In this document: positions 37,017 through 44,922 of the stretch, piece after piece
Position numbering within the stretch: position 1 is the first letter of the stretch
How the letters are laid out: each line of letters opens with the position of its first letter
From: Leptolyngbya sp. O-77
GTDB taxonomy: Bacteria > Cyanobacteriota > Cyanobacteriia > Elainellales > Elainellaceae
Length of the DNA stretch: 64,000 bases
NCBI RefSeq assembly: GCF_001548395.1
Contig: NZ_AP017367.1
Coordinates: 4,129,001-4,193,000 of the forward strand
Direction of reading: 5' to 3'
The notes under the pieces: generated by a model
What the model was told of the DNA's origin: nothing
Databases searched by the model: none
Seen by the model: the letters and a program-made list of their open reading frames with translations, nothing else
Position numbers and translations under genes: made by a program

Positions 37017-37996
37017 TCAAAGCTTTGAACCTATGTCCCCAAACCCTTTAACCTCTTTACGGACAGCGCGAAACATCCCAAAGCGGCACAGCCCCACGCC
37101 AAACGCCAGCCACATGAGCAAAATGGTCGGCACTTCTCGCAGCGATTTGATCAGGCCGGGAATGCCGAATTTCACCAGACCGGCGGGTCGCGCTACGCCC
37201 TGCCAGATCGAGTCGGGCCAGGAGGGCAGCGTTTCCTTTGACCAGTCGGCGGTGGTGACGGGGCCGTCGGTGAGGCCTGTGGCTTCTAGCAGTTCCGAAA
37301 ACTCCTCGATACTGGCAAATTTTGGGTGCGACCACTGATCCAGCAGTTGTCGCATGACGATGCGCTCCCCAGAGATTCAGGGGGAATTTGGCGGTCGTCG
37401 CGCTGGTTCCAGTCGGCGACGACCAGCACGCCGCTGGGTTTCAGCACGCGCATCAGCTCTTTGGCAAAAATTGCTTTGTCGGGCATGTGTGGCCCGGCTT
37501 CCACCGACCAGACGACATCGAAACTGGCATCGGGAAAAGACAGCGCCATCGCGTCGTCTACCAGAAACTTGGCGCTGAGTCCGGCGGGTGTGAGTTCCTG
37601 CGCCCGCTTTACCTGCTGGGGGCTGATGGTGATGCCTGTGACGTTAAAGCCGTAGTCTTGCGCCAGGATGCGGCTGCTGCCGCCGATGCCGCAGCCCACG
37701 TCGAGCAGGGTGGAGCCACGCGGTAAGCGATCGAGTCCCCCCCAGCGCACCATTTCATGCACAAAGTCGGCCTTGGCTTTGAGAAAATCTTTGCGGCGCG
37801 GCGGGGAGCCGTAGTGTCCCAGATGAATATGTTCACCCCAGTAAAATTCCAGGATGCCGTCCTGCGTCCATTCGTCGTAGGAGCGGGCGACGGAGTCGCC
37901 AGACTGGTAGCGGCGGGCCGTAAGCAGGTAAAGAATTAAACCAAGGGCGGCGATCGCCCCGGTCGCCAGAAGCATCAGCGCAAAGAATGAACCCAT
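37017..37996 (-). pseudogene. MPBQ/MSBQ methyltransferase, reading frame broken
   Basis: The enzyme methylates 2-methyl-6-phytyl- or solanyl-benzoquinol in tocopherol and plastoquinone synthesis. The N-terminal piece (37996 to about 37385) has a membrane segment, SYDEWTQDGILEFYWGEHIH, LLDVGCGIGGSSRIL (SAM motif I), GITISPQQVKRAQELTP and WSVEAGPHMPDK. The C-terminal piece (37355-37017) has MRQLLDQWSHPKFASIEEF and IKSLREVPTILLMWLAFGVG. Removing one base from G5 37380-37384 and one from C4 37367-37370 joins them as DDRQIPLNLWERIVMRQLL, closely matching Synechocystis Sll0418 as I recall it. The repaired protein would be about 325 residues, full length. Probably intact in the organism. Confidence 0.85.
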
Positions 37997-38115
37997 TGAG
38001 AATCCGACCCAAACGACTATGATGAAAACTTGGATGAAAACTTGTGGATGAGAACGGGTTGAACCCTGATTCTTAATGTAACAAGCTTTAACAAACGACA
38101 GGATTGATCAGACCA

Positions 38116-38223
38116 ATGGACTCGATGGATTCTCTGAACTGGGTGATGGGCGGGCTGGCCGTGGTGATTTTGATCGGCGGAATGCTGATGATGTTTACGA
38201 CGGTGTTTACCACCAAGCGATAG
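38116..38223 (+). CDS. Small single-helix membrane protein, 35 residues
   Basis: ATG 38116 opens a 35-codon frame starting MDSMDSLNWVMGG. Residues 9-31 form one hydrophobic helix (WVMGGLAVVILIGGMLMMF) and the product ends in TTKR, so it would be a single-span protein with a positive C-terminus. Its size and shape are like the small subunits of cyanobacterial photosynthetic complexes, but it matches none I know (PsbT, PsbX, PsbY, PetM, PetN, PetL, PsaM were considered). It stands alone on the plus strand between two minus-strand genes. Confidence 0.5.
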   Translation: MDSMDSLNWVMGGLAVVILIGGMLMMFTTVFTTKR

Positions 38224-38237
38224 AAGGATTGCGGCCG

Positions 38238-38564
38238 CTATCCATCGCGGCGATGTACCCGAAATTCTTGCTCTAGCGTGGGTAGCTCGATGGTGTCTTG
38301 GGCAAGCTGGGCGATCGCCTCCACGTCTGCCAGCTTTTCTCGCAAAATCTCGACCCGATCTTGGAGGCGGGCGCGAATTACCTGCGGCCCGGCGCTGACG
38401 CAATCGCTACAGGCTTCGCCACAAATCACGCCCTGGTCGTTGTAAATCACCGCCAGCAAGAGCTGGTTTGAGCCGCTACGAATGGGACGCGACTCGCGAC
38501 CGCAAATCGAGCAGAATACTGGAACGTTGCCAAAATAGATGCTTTGTTCCCAAACGATCTTCAC
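38238..38564 (-). CDS. Small zinc-ribbon-like protein, unknown function
   Basis: The 108-residue protein has two cysteine pairs, CSIC near residue 18 and CGEACSDC near residue 48-55, spaced as in a zinc ribbon. A helical region follows (VIRARLQDRVEILREKLADVEAIAQL) that could form a coiled coil. No signal peptide or membrane segment. The family is not recognised, though the arrangement is plausible for a DNA/RNA-binding or scaffold protein. ATG 38564 has AGCCTGTGAAG upstream, a fair ribosome site. Confidence 0.7.
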   Translation of the reverse strand: MKIVWEQSIYFGNVPVFCSICGRESRPIRSGSNQLLLAVIYNDQGVICGEACSDCVSAGPQVIRARLQDRVEILREKLADVEAIAQLAQDTIELPTLEQEFRVHRRDG

Positions 38565-39430
38565 AGGCTTAACCTCGATTGCGTGGCGCTAGATGGCAGA
38601 ATCGGGCAGGTCTTAGGACGGTCAGAGCCAGCAGAGCCAGACTGTAGCACCCGCCCGAAGACTCGATACGGCGCACTCGTTGACAGGTTGACAGAGCGGC
38701 CCCCTCAATTCATCCCTAGTTTGTGACCAAAAGCCTAGCCTTGCTGTTTGGTTTAAGGATGTTTTTTGAATCACAGATTTGGGGGTGCAGACCGTGAGAC
38801 GTTTGAAAAATGGCTACAAAAATTGCCTCACAGGCCAGGAATCCGGTCGCTGTAAGGCAAGGACAGTTAAACGCTACTTTTAGTGTGGGGGGCGATCGCC
38901 CTCATGACCTCGGTCGCTGTGCCGATTTTTTGGGTGTCCTGGGGCGCGATCGCATCTATCTTAGGGAATAGTCTGGTGATCTGGGTCACAAGTTGCCCTC
39001 CGAGTCCGGCGCGATAGCCCCAAGGCTGAAATCAGGCAGAAGCAGCCCAACGTTGCTTTATTTTCTGGGTTTTGAGGCTTTTGAGAGAAGAGACTGGGGG
39101 CGATTGGGCGGCGATTGGGGGGCGATTGGGCGGAGATTGGGCGGCGATTGGGGGGCGATCGCCCAAAGTCCCTCCTGGAATTAGCTTTACAAAACGTTAT
39201 TTTGTCATGCGTCCTGGGCAGATTAAATACAATCAGGTCTCTACAGCATCTTCTTTCAGGGTGAGGCACGCGCTGCCCTCGCGGGGCAAGGGATTCTTGT
39301 TTATCCGCGTACCTCACTAGCTTCAAAAACGCCGTAGCTGCATCTAGCAGAGCTTCTGCGGTTGCTGACCCATTGATTCTTTCGCGTTTTCCCTTACTTC
39401 ATCCTGAACCAATCCTGCGAAGAACCCTCT
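38565..39430. other. 866-bp intergenic region with an 11-bp tandem array
   Basis: No firm gene. A GTG frame at about 38884-39018 would encode a hydrophobic peptide of some 44 residues (WGAIALMTSVAVPIFWVSW), but it includes two HIP1 sites and is doubtful. The tandem array at 39090-39164 lies 270 bp before the allophycocyanin-like gene. Confidence 0.5.
39090..39164. repeat. 11-bp tandem array of CGATTGGGCGG-type units
   Basis: Units begin at 39101, 39112, 39123, 39134 and 39145 and read CGATTGGGCGG or CGATTGGGGGG with one AGATTGGGCGG. A diverged unit precedes (39090-39100) and a HIP1 octamer (GGCGATCGCC) closes the array. The strong G bias could allow G-quadruplex formation on the plus strand. 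Confidence 0.9.
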
Positions 39431-39910
39431 ATGCTTAGCCAGATGAAACGCCTTAGCTTGGAGACCGAAGGCCAGTATGCAACTGATGCAGACCTACAAT
39501 TTTTGCGAGACTATACAAAATCCTACGGGCTGCGACTCGAAACTTATCAACGCATCCAGAGTGTAGAGGCGCTGCTGGTGAACCAGGTTCAGCAGTACAT
39601 GATGAGCAAAGACCCGACTCTGTTTCAGGGCGGCGGCACTGACCTGACCACCAAGTGGAAGCGGGATACGGTGCGGGTGCTGCGCTATTCTGCGGTGGCG
39701 ATGCTGCTTAACGATCCAGAAACGCTGCAAGAGCGCTTTTTGCTATGGTTTCAAACCATCATGCGGGCCTTTGGCGCACAGCGAAGCTGCAACGCGACCT
39801 ATGAAGCCATGCAGTATGTGGTGCGACAACACCTGACCCCAGTGCAAGCCAGCCTGTTTTGCCCCATTCTAGAAATCAACCGGCATCTGCTTGGCGGCAA
39901 TCCTGCTTAA
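39431..39910 (+). CDS. Allophycocyanin-like phycobilisome-family protein lacking the chromophore cysteine
   Basis: The 159-residue protein has phycobiliprotein length and helix order. LQFLRDYTKSYGLRLETYQ, VNQVQQYMMSKDP, then KWKRDTVRVLRYSAVAMLLND and ERFLLWFQTIMRAFG align with allophycocyanin subunits. In ApcA/ApcB the segment before LRY holds the bilin-binding cysteine (AACxRDxxYxLRY); here it reads KWKRDTVRVLRY with no Cys, so it should not carry bilin at that site. Two other cysteines lie later (RSCNATY, LFCPIL). It could be a non-pigmented assembly or degradation factor. No phycobilisome gene lies next to it. ATG 39431 is the longest start; ATG 39443 is possible. Confidence 0.75.
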   Translation: MLSQMKRLSLETEGQYATDADLQFLRDYTKSYGLRLETYQRIQSVEALLVNQVQQYMMSKDPTLFQGGGTDLTTKWKRDTVRVLRYSAVAMLLNDPETLQERFLLWFQTIMRAFGAQRSCNATYEAMQYVVRQHLTPVQASLFCPILEINRHLLGGNPA

Positions 39911-40306
39911 GCGACATAAATCAAACCAAAAGCTTCAAAGCGTAAGCTTCCTGGGCGAGTCGTTGGGCTAACGGCTTGTAGAGGGAGCTTCTTTCATCTT
40001 TGCGACCGCTTTTTTGCAACAAGCGGCGCTAAGGGGTCGCGCTGAGCATCCTGTCAGACCAAGGGGATTGTTACGAAGCGAAATGTTGCCAATCCTGAAG
40101 TGGTTGGCTAAATCCTGTAAATTTCAAAAGACGATTGCCCAAAAACCGTGGTTTTTTGTTTCGGGGGCCACGTCCACCCATTATTAAAGAATATATTGTA
40201 GAGAATCAGAAGTAATACGGATGCTTCGTGGGGCTGTTGACTCAAGCGGCTGTTAACTCAAGCGACTGTATGCTTTAGGTGATTTTGACTGGGGTGAGGG
40301 TTCGCT
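39911..40306. other. Intergenic region with a probable hairpin
   Basis: CCGCTT (40006-40011) pairs with AAGCGG (40021-40026), within flanking GCGA/TCGC. It may end the preceding transcript. Nothing else was recognised. Confidence 0.45.
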
Positions 40307-42496
40307 ATGCCAGTGAGATTTTGTGAGTTGCGATCGCCCGAAGGGGGCGCGGATGGGTTTGGCATGTACCTGGGCGGGGCTGGACAGGCGGGTGGGCTTG
40401 CACCAGATACGCTCATCAAGCCCCGGCCCAAGTCTTGGCGATGGCTAATTGTAGGGCTGACAAGCTGCGCGGCTTTGGGCGGCGTGGCGGCATCGGCGCT
40501 GCTGTGGATGCTAATGCTGCCGCCCGCACCCGATTGCAAAACAGGGTCGCCACTAGCTCCCGATATGGAGCGGCTGTTTTGCGCTCAGCAGGCGGCTCGA
40601 TCGGGTGAGCTGAACGAGCTACTGTCGGGTCTAGCGCTGATTGAAACCTGGACTCCAGAACACCCCCTCTATCAAGAGGCGCAGCGATCGGTTGAAGAAT
40701 GGTCGAAGGGGCTGCTGGTGATCGCCCGCCAGAAGATGAACGCCAGCGATTTGCAAGGTGCAGTGGAAATTGCCCGCAGAATTCCTAAGTCTAGCTCGGT
40801 GCGGGCTGATGCAGAGGCGGCGATCGCCACCTGGCAGGGCATTTGGCGGCAGGGCGAGGCGCTGGTAGCGGCCGCCCAAACCGCTATGAAAGAGCAAGCC
40901 TGGGGTAACGCCTCGGAGGTGATCCGAGATCTGGGCGAGATGAGCCATCCCTACTGGGGTAACCAGCGGGCCCGGGCGCTGTCGGAACAACTGCTGGTAG
41001 AGCGCAAGGCAAGACAGCAGTTTGCCGAGGCTCAGAAGGCTGCCCAATCAGGTAAATTGCCCGATTTGGGCAAGGCGATCGCCCAAGCGGGGCGGATTGA
41101 CAAGGGCAGCTATGCTTGGGGCGACGCTCAGCCCATGCTGAACCAGTGGAGCGATCGGCTGCTGGGCGCGGCCTTCCAGCTTTGGAAGGAGCAAAAGTTT
41201 GATCAGGCGATCGCCCTCACCAAGCAGGTGGAGGTCAATCCCGGCCGGGCTGAAATGGCGAAGGATTTGATCCATCTCAGCGAGGCGCGGAAGCTGGCTG
41301 TTTCCACCTGGACAAACTGGGTCGCCACGCCACAGCACGTCATAAGCATGATGGAGGCTATCTCTGCCGTGAAGCAGATTAAGCCCACTAGCGCCTACTA
41401 TGCCCAGGCGCAGAGCAGTCTGGCAAGCTGGCAGATTCAGCTAGACGGATTGCGGCAGTTGCAACTGGCGCAGATGACAGCGGGCGTGGGAACTGTGGAG
41501 ACGCTGAAGACGGCGATCGCCCAGGCCGAAAAAATTCAGCCAGGACACCCGCGCCGCCTCCAGGCGCAGACGATGATTGCCCACTGGCACCGCGAAATCG
41601 AGCGGCTGGAGGATCGACCCATTCTGGCGCGGGCGCGGCGGCTGGCTACTGAGGGCACGGTTCCCTCGCTGCAAGCGGCGATCGCCCAGGCCGGGCAAAT
41701 TGCCGACGGTCGTGCGTTGCGAGGCGAAGCGCAGGCGTTAATTCGCGACTGGACGCGCCAGATCCAGGTGATCGAAGACCAGCCCTATCTCAACCTGTCG
41801 CGGACGCTGGCGCGACGCGGCCGCCTGCGAGAGGCGATCGCCGCAGCGGCACTGGTGCGTCCCAATCGGGCGCTGTATCCCCAGGCGCGGGCTGCGATTC
41901 GAGATTGGCAGGCCGAGCTAAATCGCCTCAACTCCTCGCCCATGCTGCCGGATCGCCCTATTCCTGGCCCTAGCCCAACCCTGGAACCTCCCGTCGGAGG
42001 CAGCCGATCGGGGGCGATCGCCCCTGCGCCAGACGCTTCACTTGACGAGACAAAAGAGCCGAAATATCGCTTGCCGCAAGCCCCCACCCGCAGCACTCCG
42101 GGTCAGCCTGCGCCATCGGGCAACCTCCCCCGCCCATCTGTGCAAACGCCCATCGCGCCCGAATCTAGCGCTACGCCCCAGCCTGAATCCACGCCCAAGG
42201 ATATTTCTGGACTGACAGAACCCGAAGCGCCTCAGATTGTGCCACCTGCGCCGCCTGCGCCGCCTGTGAACGTTGCGCCGCCGCGCGTCGTAGAGCCGCC
42301 GCCGCGTGTGGTAGAGCCGCCACCTCGATTTGAGCGTCCCCAGGCAGCGCCCGTGCGAGAGGCTCCGCCCGAAGCCGCTCCGGTTCGCGGGGAACGTCCC
42401 GCCGCGCTGGAATCAGTCCCCATGTCGCCGCCTAGCGAACCCGGGCCCCAGGCGATGGAGCCAGAATCCGCCAATTTCACCGAGTCGCAATCCTAG
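40307..42496 (+). CDS. Large membrane-anchored helical-repeat protein with proline-rich tail
   Basis: The 729-residue protein has one membrane helix (about 45-68, WLIVGLTSCAALGGVAASALL). Residues 75-545 hold about ten diverged helical repeats of roughly 45-55 residues that share an A-x-I-x-x-W element (AIATWQGIW, MLNQWSDRLL, SLASWQIQLD, MIAHWHREIE, LIRDWTRQIQ, AIRDWQAELN), TPR-like but distinct. The last 180 residues are proline-rich and disordered, including a tandem RVVEPPP. I recognise no family with a known role. It is likely an envelope or thylakoid scaffold. ATG 40307 is used; ATG 40364 would also leave the membrane helix intact. Confidence 0.75.
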   Translation: MPVRFCELRSPEGGADGFGMYLGGAGQAGGLAPDTLIKPRPKSWRWLIVGLTSCAALGGVAASALLWMLMLPPAPDCKTGSPLAPDMERLFCAQQAARSGELNELLSGLALIETWTPEHPLYQEAQRSVEEWSKGLLVIARQKMNASDLQGAVEIARRIPKSSSVRADAEAAIATWQGIWRQGEALVAAAQTAMKEQAWGNASEVIRDLGEMSHPYWGNQRARALSEQLLVERKARQQFAEAQKAAQSGKLPDLGKAIAQAGRIDKGSYAWGDAQPMLNQWSDRLLGAAFQLWKEQKFDQAIALTKQVEVNPGRAEMAKDLIHLSEARKLAVSTWTNWVATPQHVISMMEAISAVKQIKPTSAYYAQAQSSLASWQIQLDGLRQLQLAQMTAGVGTVETLKTAIAQAEKIQPGHPRRLQAQTMIAHWHREIERLEDRPILARARRLATEGTVPSLQAAIAQAGQIADGRALRGEAQALIRDWTRQIQVIEDQPYLNLSRTLARRGRLREAIAAAALVRPNRALYPQARAAIRDWQAELNRLNSSPMLPDRPIPGPSPTLEPPVGGSRSGAIAPAPDASLDETKEPKYRLPQAPTRSTPGQPAPSGNLPRPSVQTPIAPESSATPQPESTPKDISGLTEPEAPQIVPPAPPAPPVNVAPPRVVEPPPRVVEPPPRFERPQAAPVREAPPEAAPVRGERPAALESVPMSPPSEPGPQAMEPESANFTESQS

Positions 42497-42556
42497 CGCT
42501 GCCGCCAGACATCGTTCCTGGGTTGGGAAATTTGGCGTGTCGATTGGCTTGTTTGC

Positions 42557-44920
42557 CTAGATCAGCCGAACAGAGCGTTGGCTCCAGCCTTGCGGAGCAA
42601 CATCGCCCTCTGAAGGAACAACCCGGGCGATCGCTCTGGCTTCGGTATACCCAGCCTGGTGAAGTGCCGACAGACAAGCCGGGGCTGTTTCTGCTGGCAC
42701 GCAGCCTAACAGCCCGCCAGCGGTTTGTGGGTCAAACAGGATGTCGGCTGGAATTTCGGACGAGCGCAACTGAGACACCTGCTCCCAATCCTGCACCCAG
42801 CGGGCCGCCGCCAGGTTTTGTGGATGCAGGGAACTGCGGAATCCCTGATGCAACGTTTCTGCTGCACCGGGCAACAGCGGCAGTGCCGACAGATTTAACT
42901 GTACGCCCACAGGCTCCGATGCCCGCAGCATTTCCACCAGATGCCCCAGCAGCCCAAAGCCCGTGACATCTGTGCAGGCGTGAGCGCCATGCGCCCGAAA
43001 GATAGCCGCCGCTGCCTGGTTCGATTGCAGCATCGTGGCGATCGCCCCTTCGATCCAGCGGCCCTTCGCCTGCCGCTGCATGTCTGCGGCAAACAGCGTG
43101 CCCGTGCCCAGGGGTTTCGTCAAAATCAGCACGTCACCCGGTCGCAAGCCGCCCTTGTGCAGCAGGTGGGACGGTTCCGCCAGTCCATTGCAGGTAAAGC
43201 CTAGCGCCAGCTCTGCCCCTTCGACGGTATGCCCGCCAATCAGCACGGCCCCAGCCGCGTGGAGCGTTTTGGTCGCGCCCGCCAACAGGTGAAATAGGGT
43301 TTCTTCCTGCTTGGCATCGGTGGCGTAGGGCAACGTGGCGATCGCCAGCGCACTCTGGGGACTCGCGCCCATCGCAAACAGGTCGCTCAGCGCATGGTTC
43401 GCCGCAATCTGTCCAAATACGAACGGATCATCCACCAGCGCCCGAAAGTAGTCCACCGTTTGCACTAGCACCTGCCCAGCGGGTATCTGCACCACCGCCG
43501 CATCATCCGGCGCATCCAGCCCCAGCAGCACGTCCTCCCGCCGCAGCTCCGGCAGTTCCGCCTGCACCCGTTTTAGTGCGCGGTCGAGGGTTTGGCTGCC
43601 GATTTTGGAGCCGCAGCCAGCGCAGTGGGGAGTGTTGGGGTGTTGGGGTGTTGGGATAATGGAGAGAGGGGGAGAGGGAGGGAGGGGGAGAGGGAGAGAA
43701 GGTCGTGTCTTGTTCTTCAACCCCCAACCCCTAACCCCTGACCCCTCATCTCTCATCTCCGGTAAGTCCGAGAACTTCTCCATGAAACGGCGATCGATGC
43801 GATCTTTCCAGTTCCAGAGCCAGGGGGTGGGGCCGAGGTGCAGCGGACCGCGGGAGGCGACGGCGGCGCGATCGCCCAGGCCTACCAAAATCAAAAACTC
43901 TTTTTGTGGCACGAAGGGCTTCAGCGGGTTGCCCAGGACGGCGCGTTGCAGATTTTCAAACAAGGGCTTGCCCTGGCGCACGGCAAACACGCCCGCTTTG
44001 GGTCGCGGATGGTGAACCATCGTGGCGACATCGCCCGCCGCGAAAACCTGGGGATGGGAGGTGGATTGCAGACAATCGTTGACCTGCACAAAGCCGCGAT
44101 CGTCGGTTGCCAAGCCGGATTCCTTCAGCCAGGGTGCGGCGGCAGCTTGCGTCACCCAGAAGGGGCGATCGCACTCGATCCAGCGTCCAGACTCGCAGCG
44201 CAATCCGTCCGGCTCCACGGCTGCCACCGTTTCGCCCAAATGAAGCTGAATGCCGCGCTGAGTCAGGATTTGCTGCATCTTGCGCCGCATTCCGGGGCTG
44301 CGCTCTGGCAAAATCTCGCGGCCGCGATGCAGCAGATGCATCTCTAGCGGCGTGTCGGGATGGCCCGCCTGCTGCAAAACCCGTCGCAGCCGCGCCTGCA
44401 CATTCAGCGCCAGCTCTACGCCGCCCGCACCGCCACCCACAACGCCCAGCCGCAGAGGGTTCTGGGGCTGTTCGGACACCTGCTGAACGATCGCCTCCCA
44501 CTGCGCCAAAAATTGCGAAATCGGCTTCACAGGGATGGCGTGTTCCGCAGCACCGGGAACCGTGGACACAGCGGGCGTGCTGCCAATGTCGAGGGAGAGC
44601 CAGTCGAAGGCGATCGCCGGATGTTGGGCACACAGGACTCGATTTTGCGCCAGGTCTAGCCCAATCGCGCGATCGCCAATCAGCCGCGCCCCGGCAAAAT
44701 TCGCCAGCGGTCGCAGGTCAATGTGGCACTCGTCGAAGTCGTACAGCCCCGCCACGTATCCCGGCAGCATCCCCGAATAGGGCGTGTGCATCACGTCGGT
44801 AATCAGCGTCAGCCGCACGCCAGGAATCGGGTTCATGCCCCACATCCGCAGGGCGATCGCGTGGCTGTGTCCGCCCCCGATCAGCACTAGGTCTTGCGTA
44901 ATGGGCGTGGGCGCTTCCAA
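42557..44920 (-). CDS. selD: Bifunctional NADH dehydrogenase-like oxidoreductase / selenide, water dikinase fusion
   Basis: Residues 1-390 are a pyridine nucleotide-disulfide oxidoreductase like NDH-2: FAD motif LVLIGGGHSHAIAL, second nucleotide motif GVVGGGAGGVELAL and QVFAAGDVATM. Residues 435-787 are SelD, which makes selenophosphate from selenide and ATP: the catalytic cysteine is in CAGCGSK, followed by DDAAVVQIPAG, VDYFRALVDDPFVFGQIAANHALSDLFAMGA-type blocks and HACTDVTGFGLLGH. The fusion is known in cyanobacteria. The two halves are joined by a low-complexity linker (GVRGWGLKNKTRPSLPLPLP...) encoded by a purine/pyrimidine repeat. It is 2 bp downstream of lepA on the same strand. Confidence 0.93.
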   Translation of the reverse strand: MEAPTPITQDLVLIGGGHSHAIALRMWGMNPIPGVRLTLITDVMHTPYSGMLPGYVAGLYDFDECHIDLRPLANFAGARLIGDRAIGLDLAQNRVLCAQHPAIAFDWLSLDIGSTPAVSTVPGAAEHAIPVKPISQFLAQWEAIVQQVSEQPQNPLRLGVVGGGAGGVELALNVQARLRRVLQQAGHPDTPLEMHLLHRGREILPERSPGMRRKMQQILTQRGIQLHLGETVAAVEPDGLRCESGRWIECDRPFWVTQAAAAPWLKESGLATDDRGFVQVNDCLQSTSHPQVFAAGDVATMVHHPRPKAGVFAVRQGKPLFENLQRAVLGNPLKPFVPQKEFLILVGLGDRAAVASRGPLHLGPTPWLWNWKDRIDRRFMEKFSDLPEMRDEGSGVRGWGLKNKTRPSLPLPLPPSPPLSIIPTPQHPNTPHCAGCGSKIGSQTLDRALKRVQAELPELRREDVLLGLDAPDDAAVVQIPAGQVLVQTVDYFRALVDDPFVFGQIAANHALSDLFAMGASPQSALAIATLPYATDAKQEETLFHLLAGATKTLHAAGAVLIGGHTVEGAELALGFTCNGLAEPSHLLHKGGLRPGDVLILTKPLGTGTLFAADMQRQAKGRWIEGAIATMLQSNQAAAAIFRAHGAHACTDVTGFGLLGHLVEMLRASEPVGVQLNLSALPLLPGAAETLHQGFRSSLHPQNLAAARWVQDWEQVSQLRSSEIPADILFDPQTAGGLLGCVPAETAPACLSALHQAGYTEARAIARVVPSEGDVAPQGWSQRSVRLI
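43618..43701. repeat. Low-complexity GGGGTGTT and GGGAGAG repeats inside the selD fusion gene
   Basis: Tandem gtgttgggg units (43631-43654) and a gggagag purine tract (43663-43701) fall exactly in the linker between the oxidoreductase and SelD domains. Such tracts usually occur between genes in cyanobacteria; here they are translated as a Pro/Ser/Leu-rich linker. Confidence 0.7.
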
Positions 44921-44922
44921 GG

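Noticed and set aside
38884..39018. Hydrophobic GTG-started peptide of about 44 residues
   Set aside because: Two HIP1 sites supply much of the sequence, there is no ribosome site, and no match to a known small subunit.
43605..44015. 136-codon plus-strand frame opposite the selD fusion gene
   Set aside because: It is antisense to a well-supported gene and made largely of purine repeat; no motif or ribosome site.
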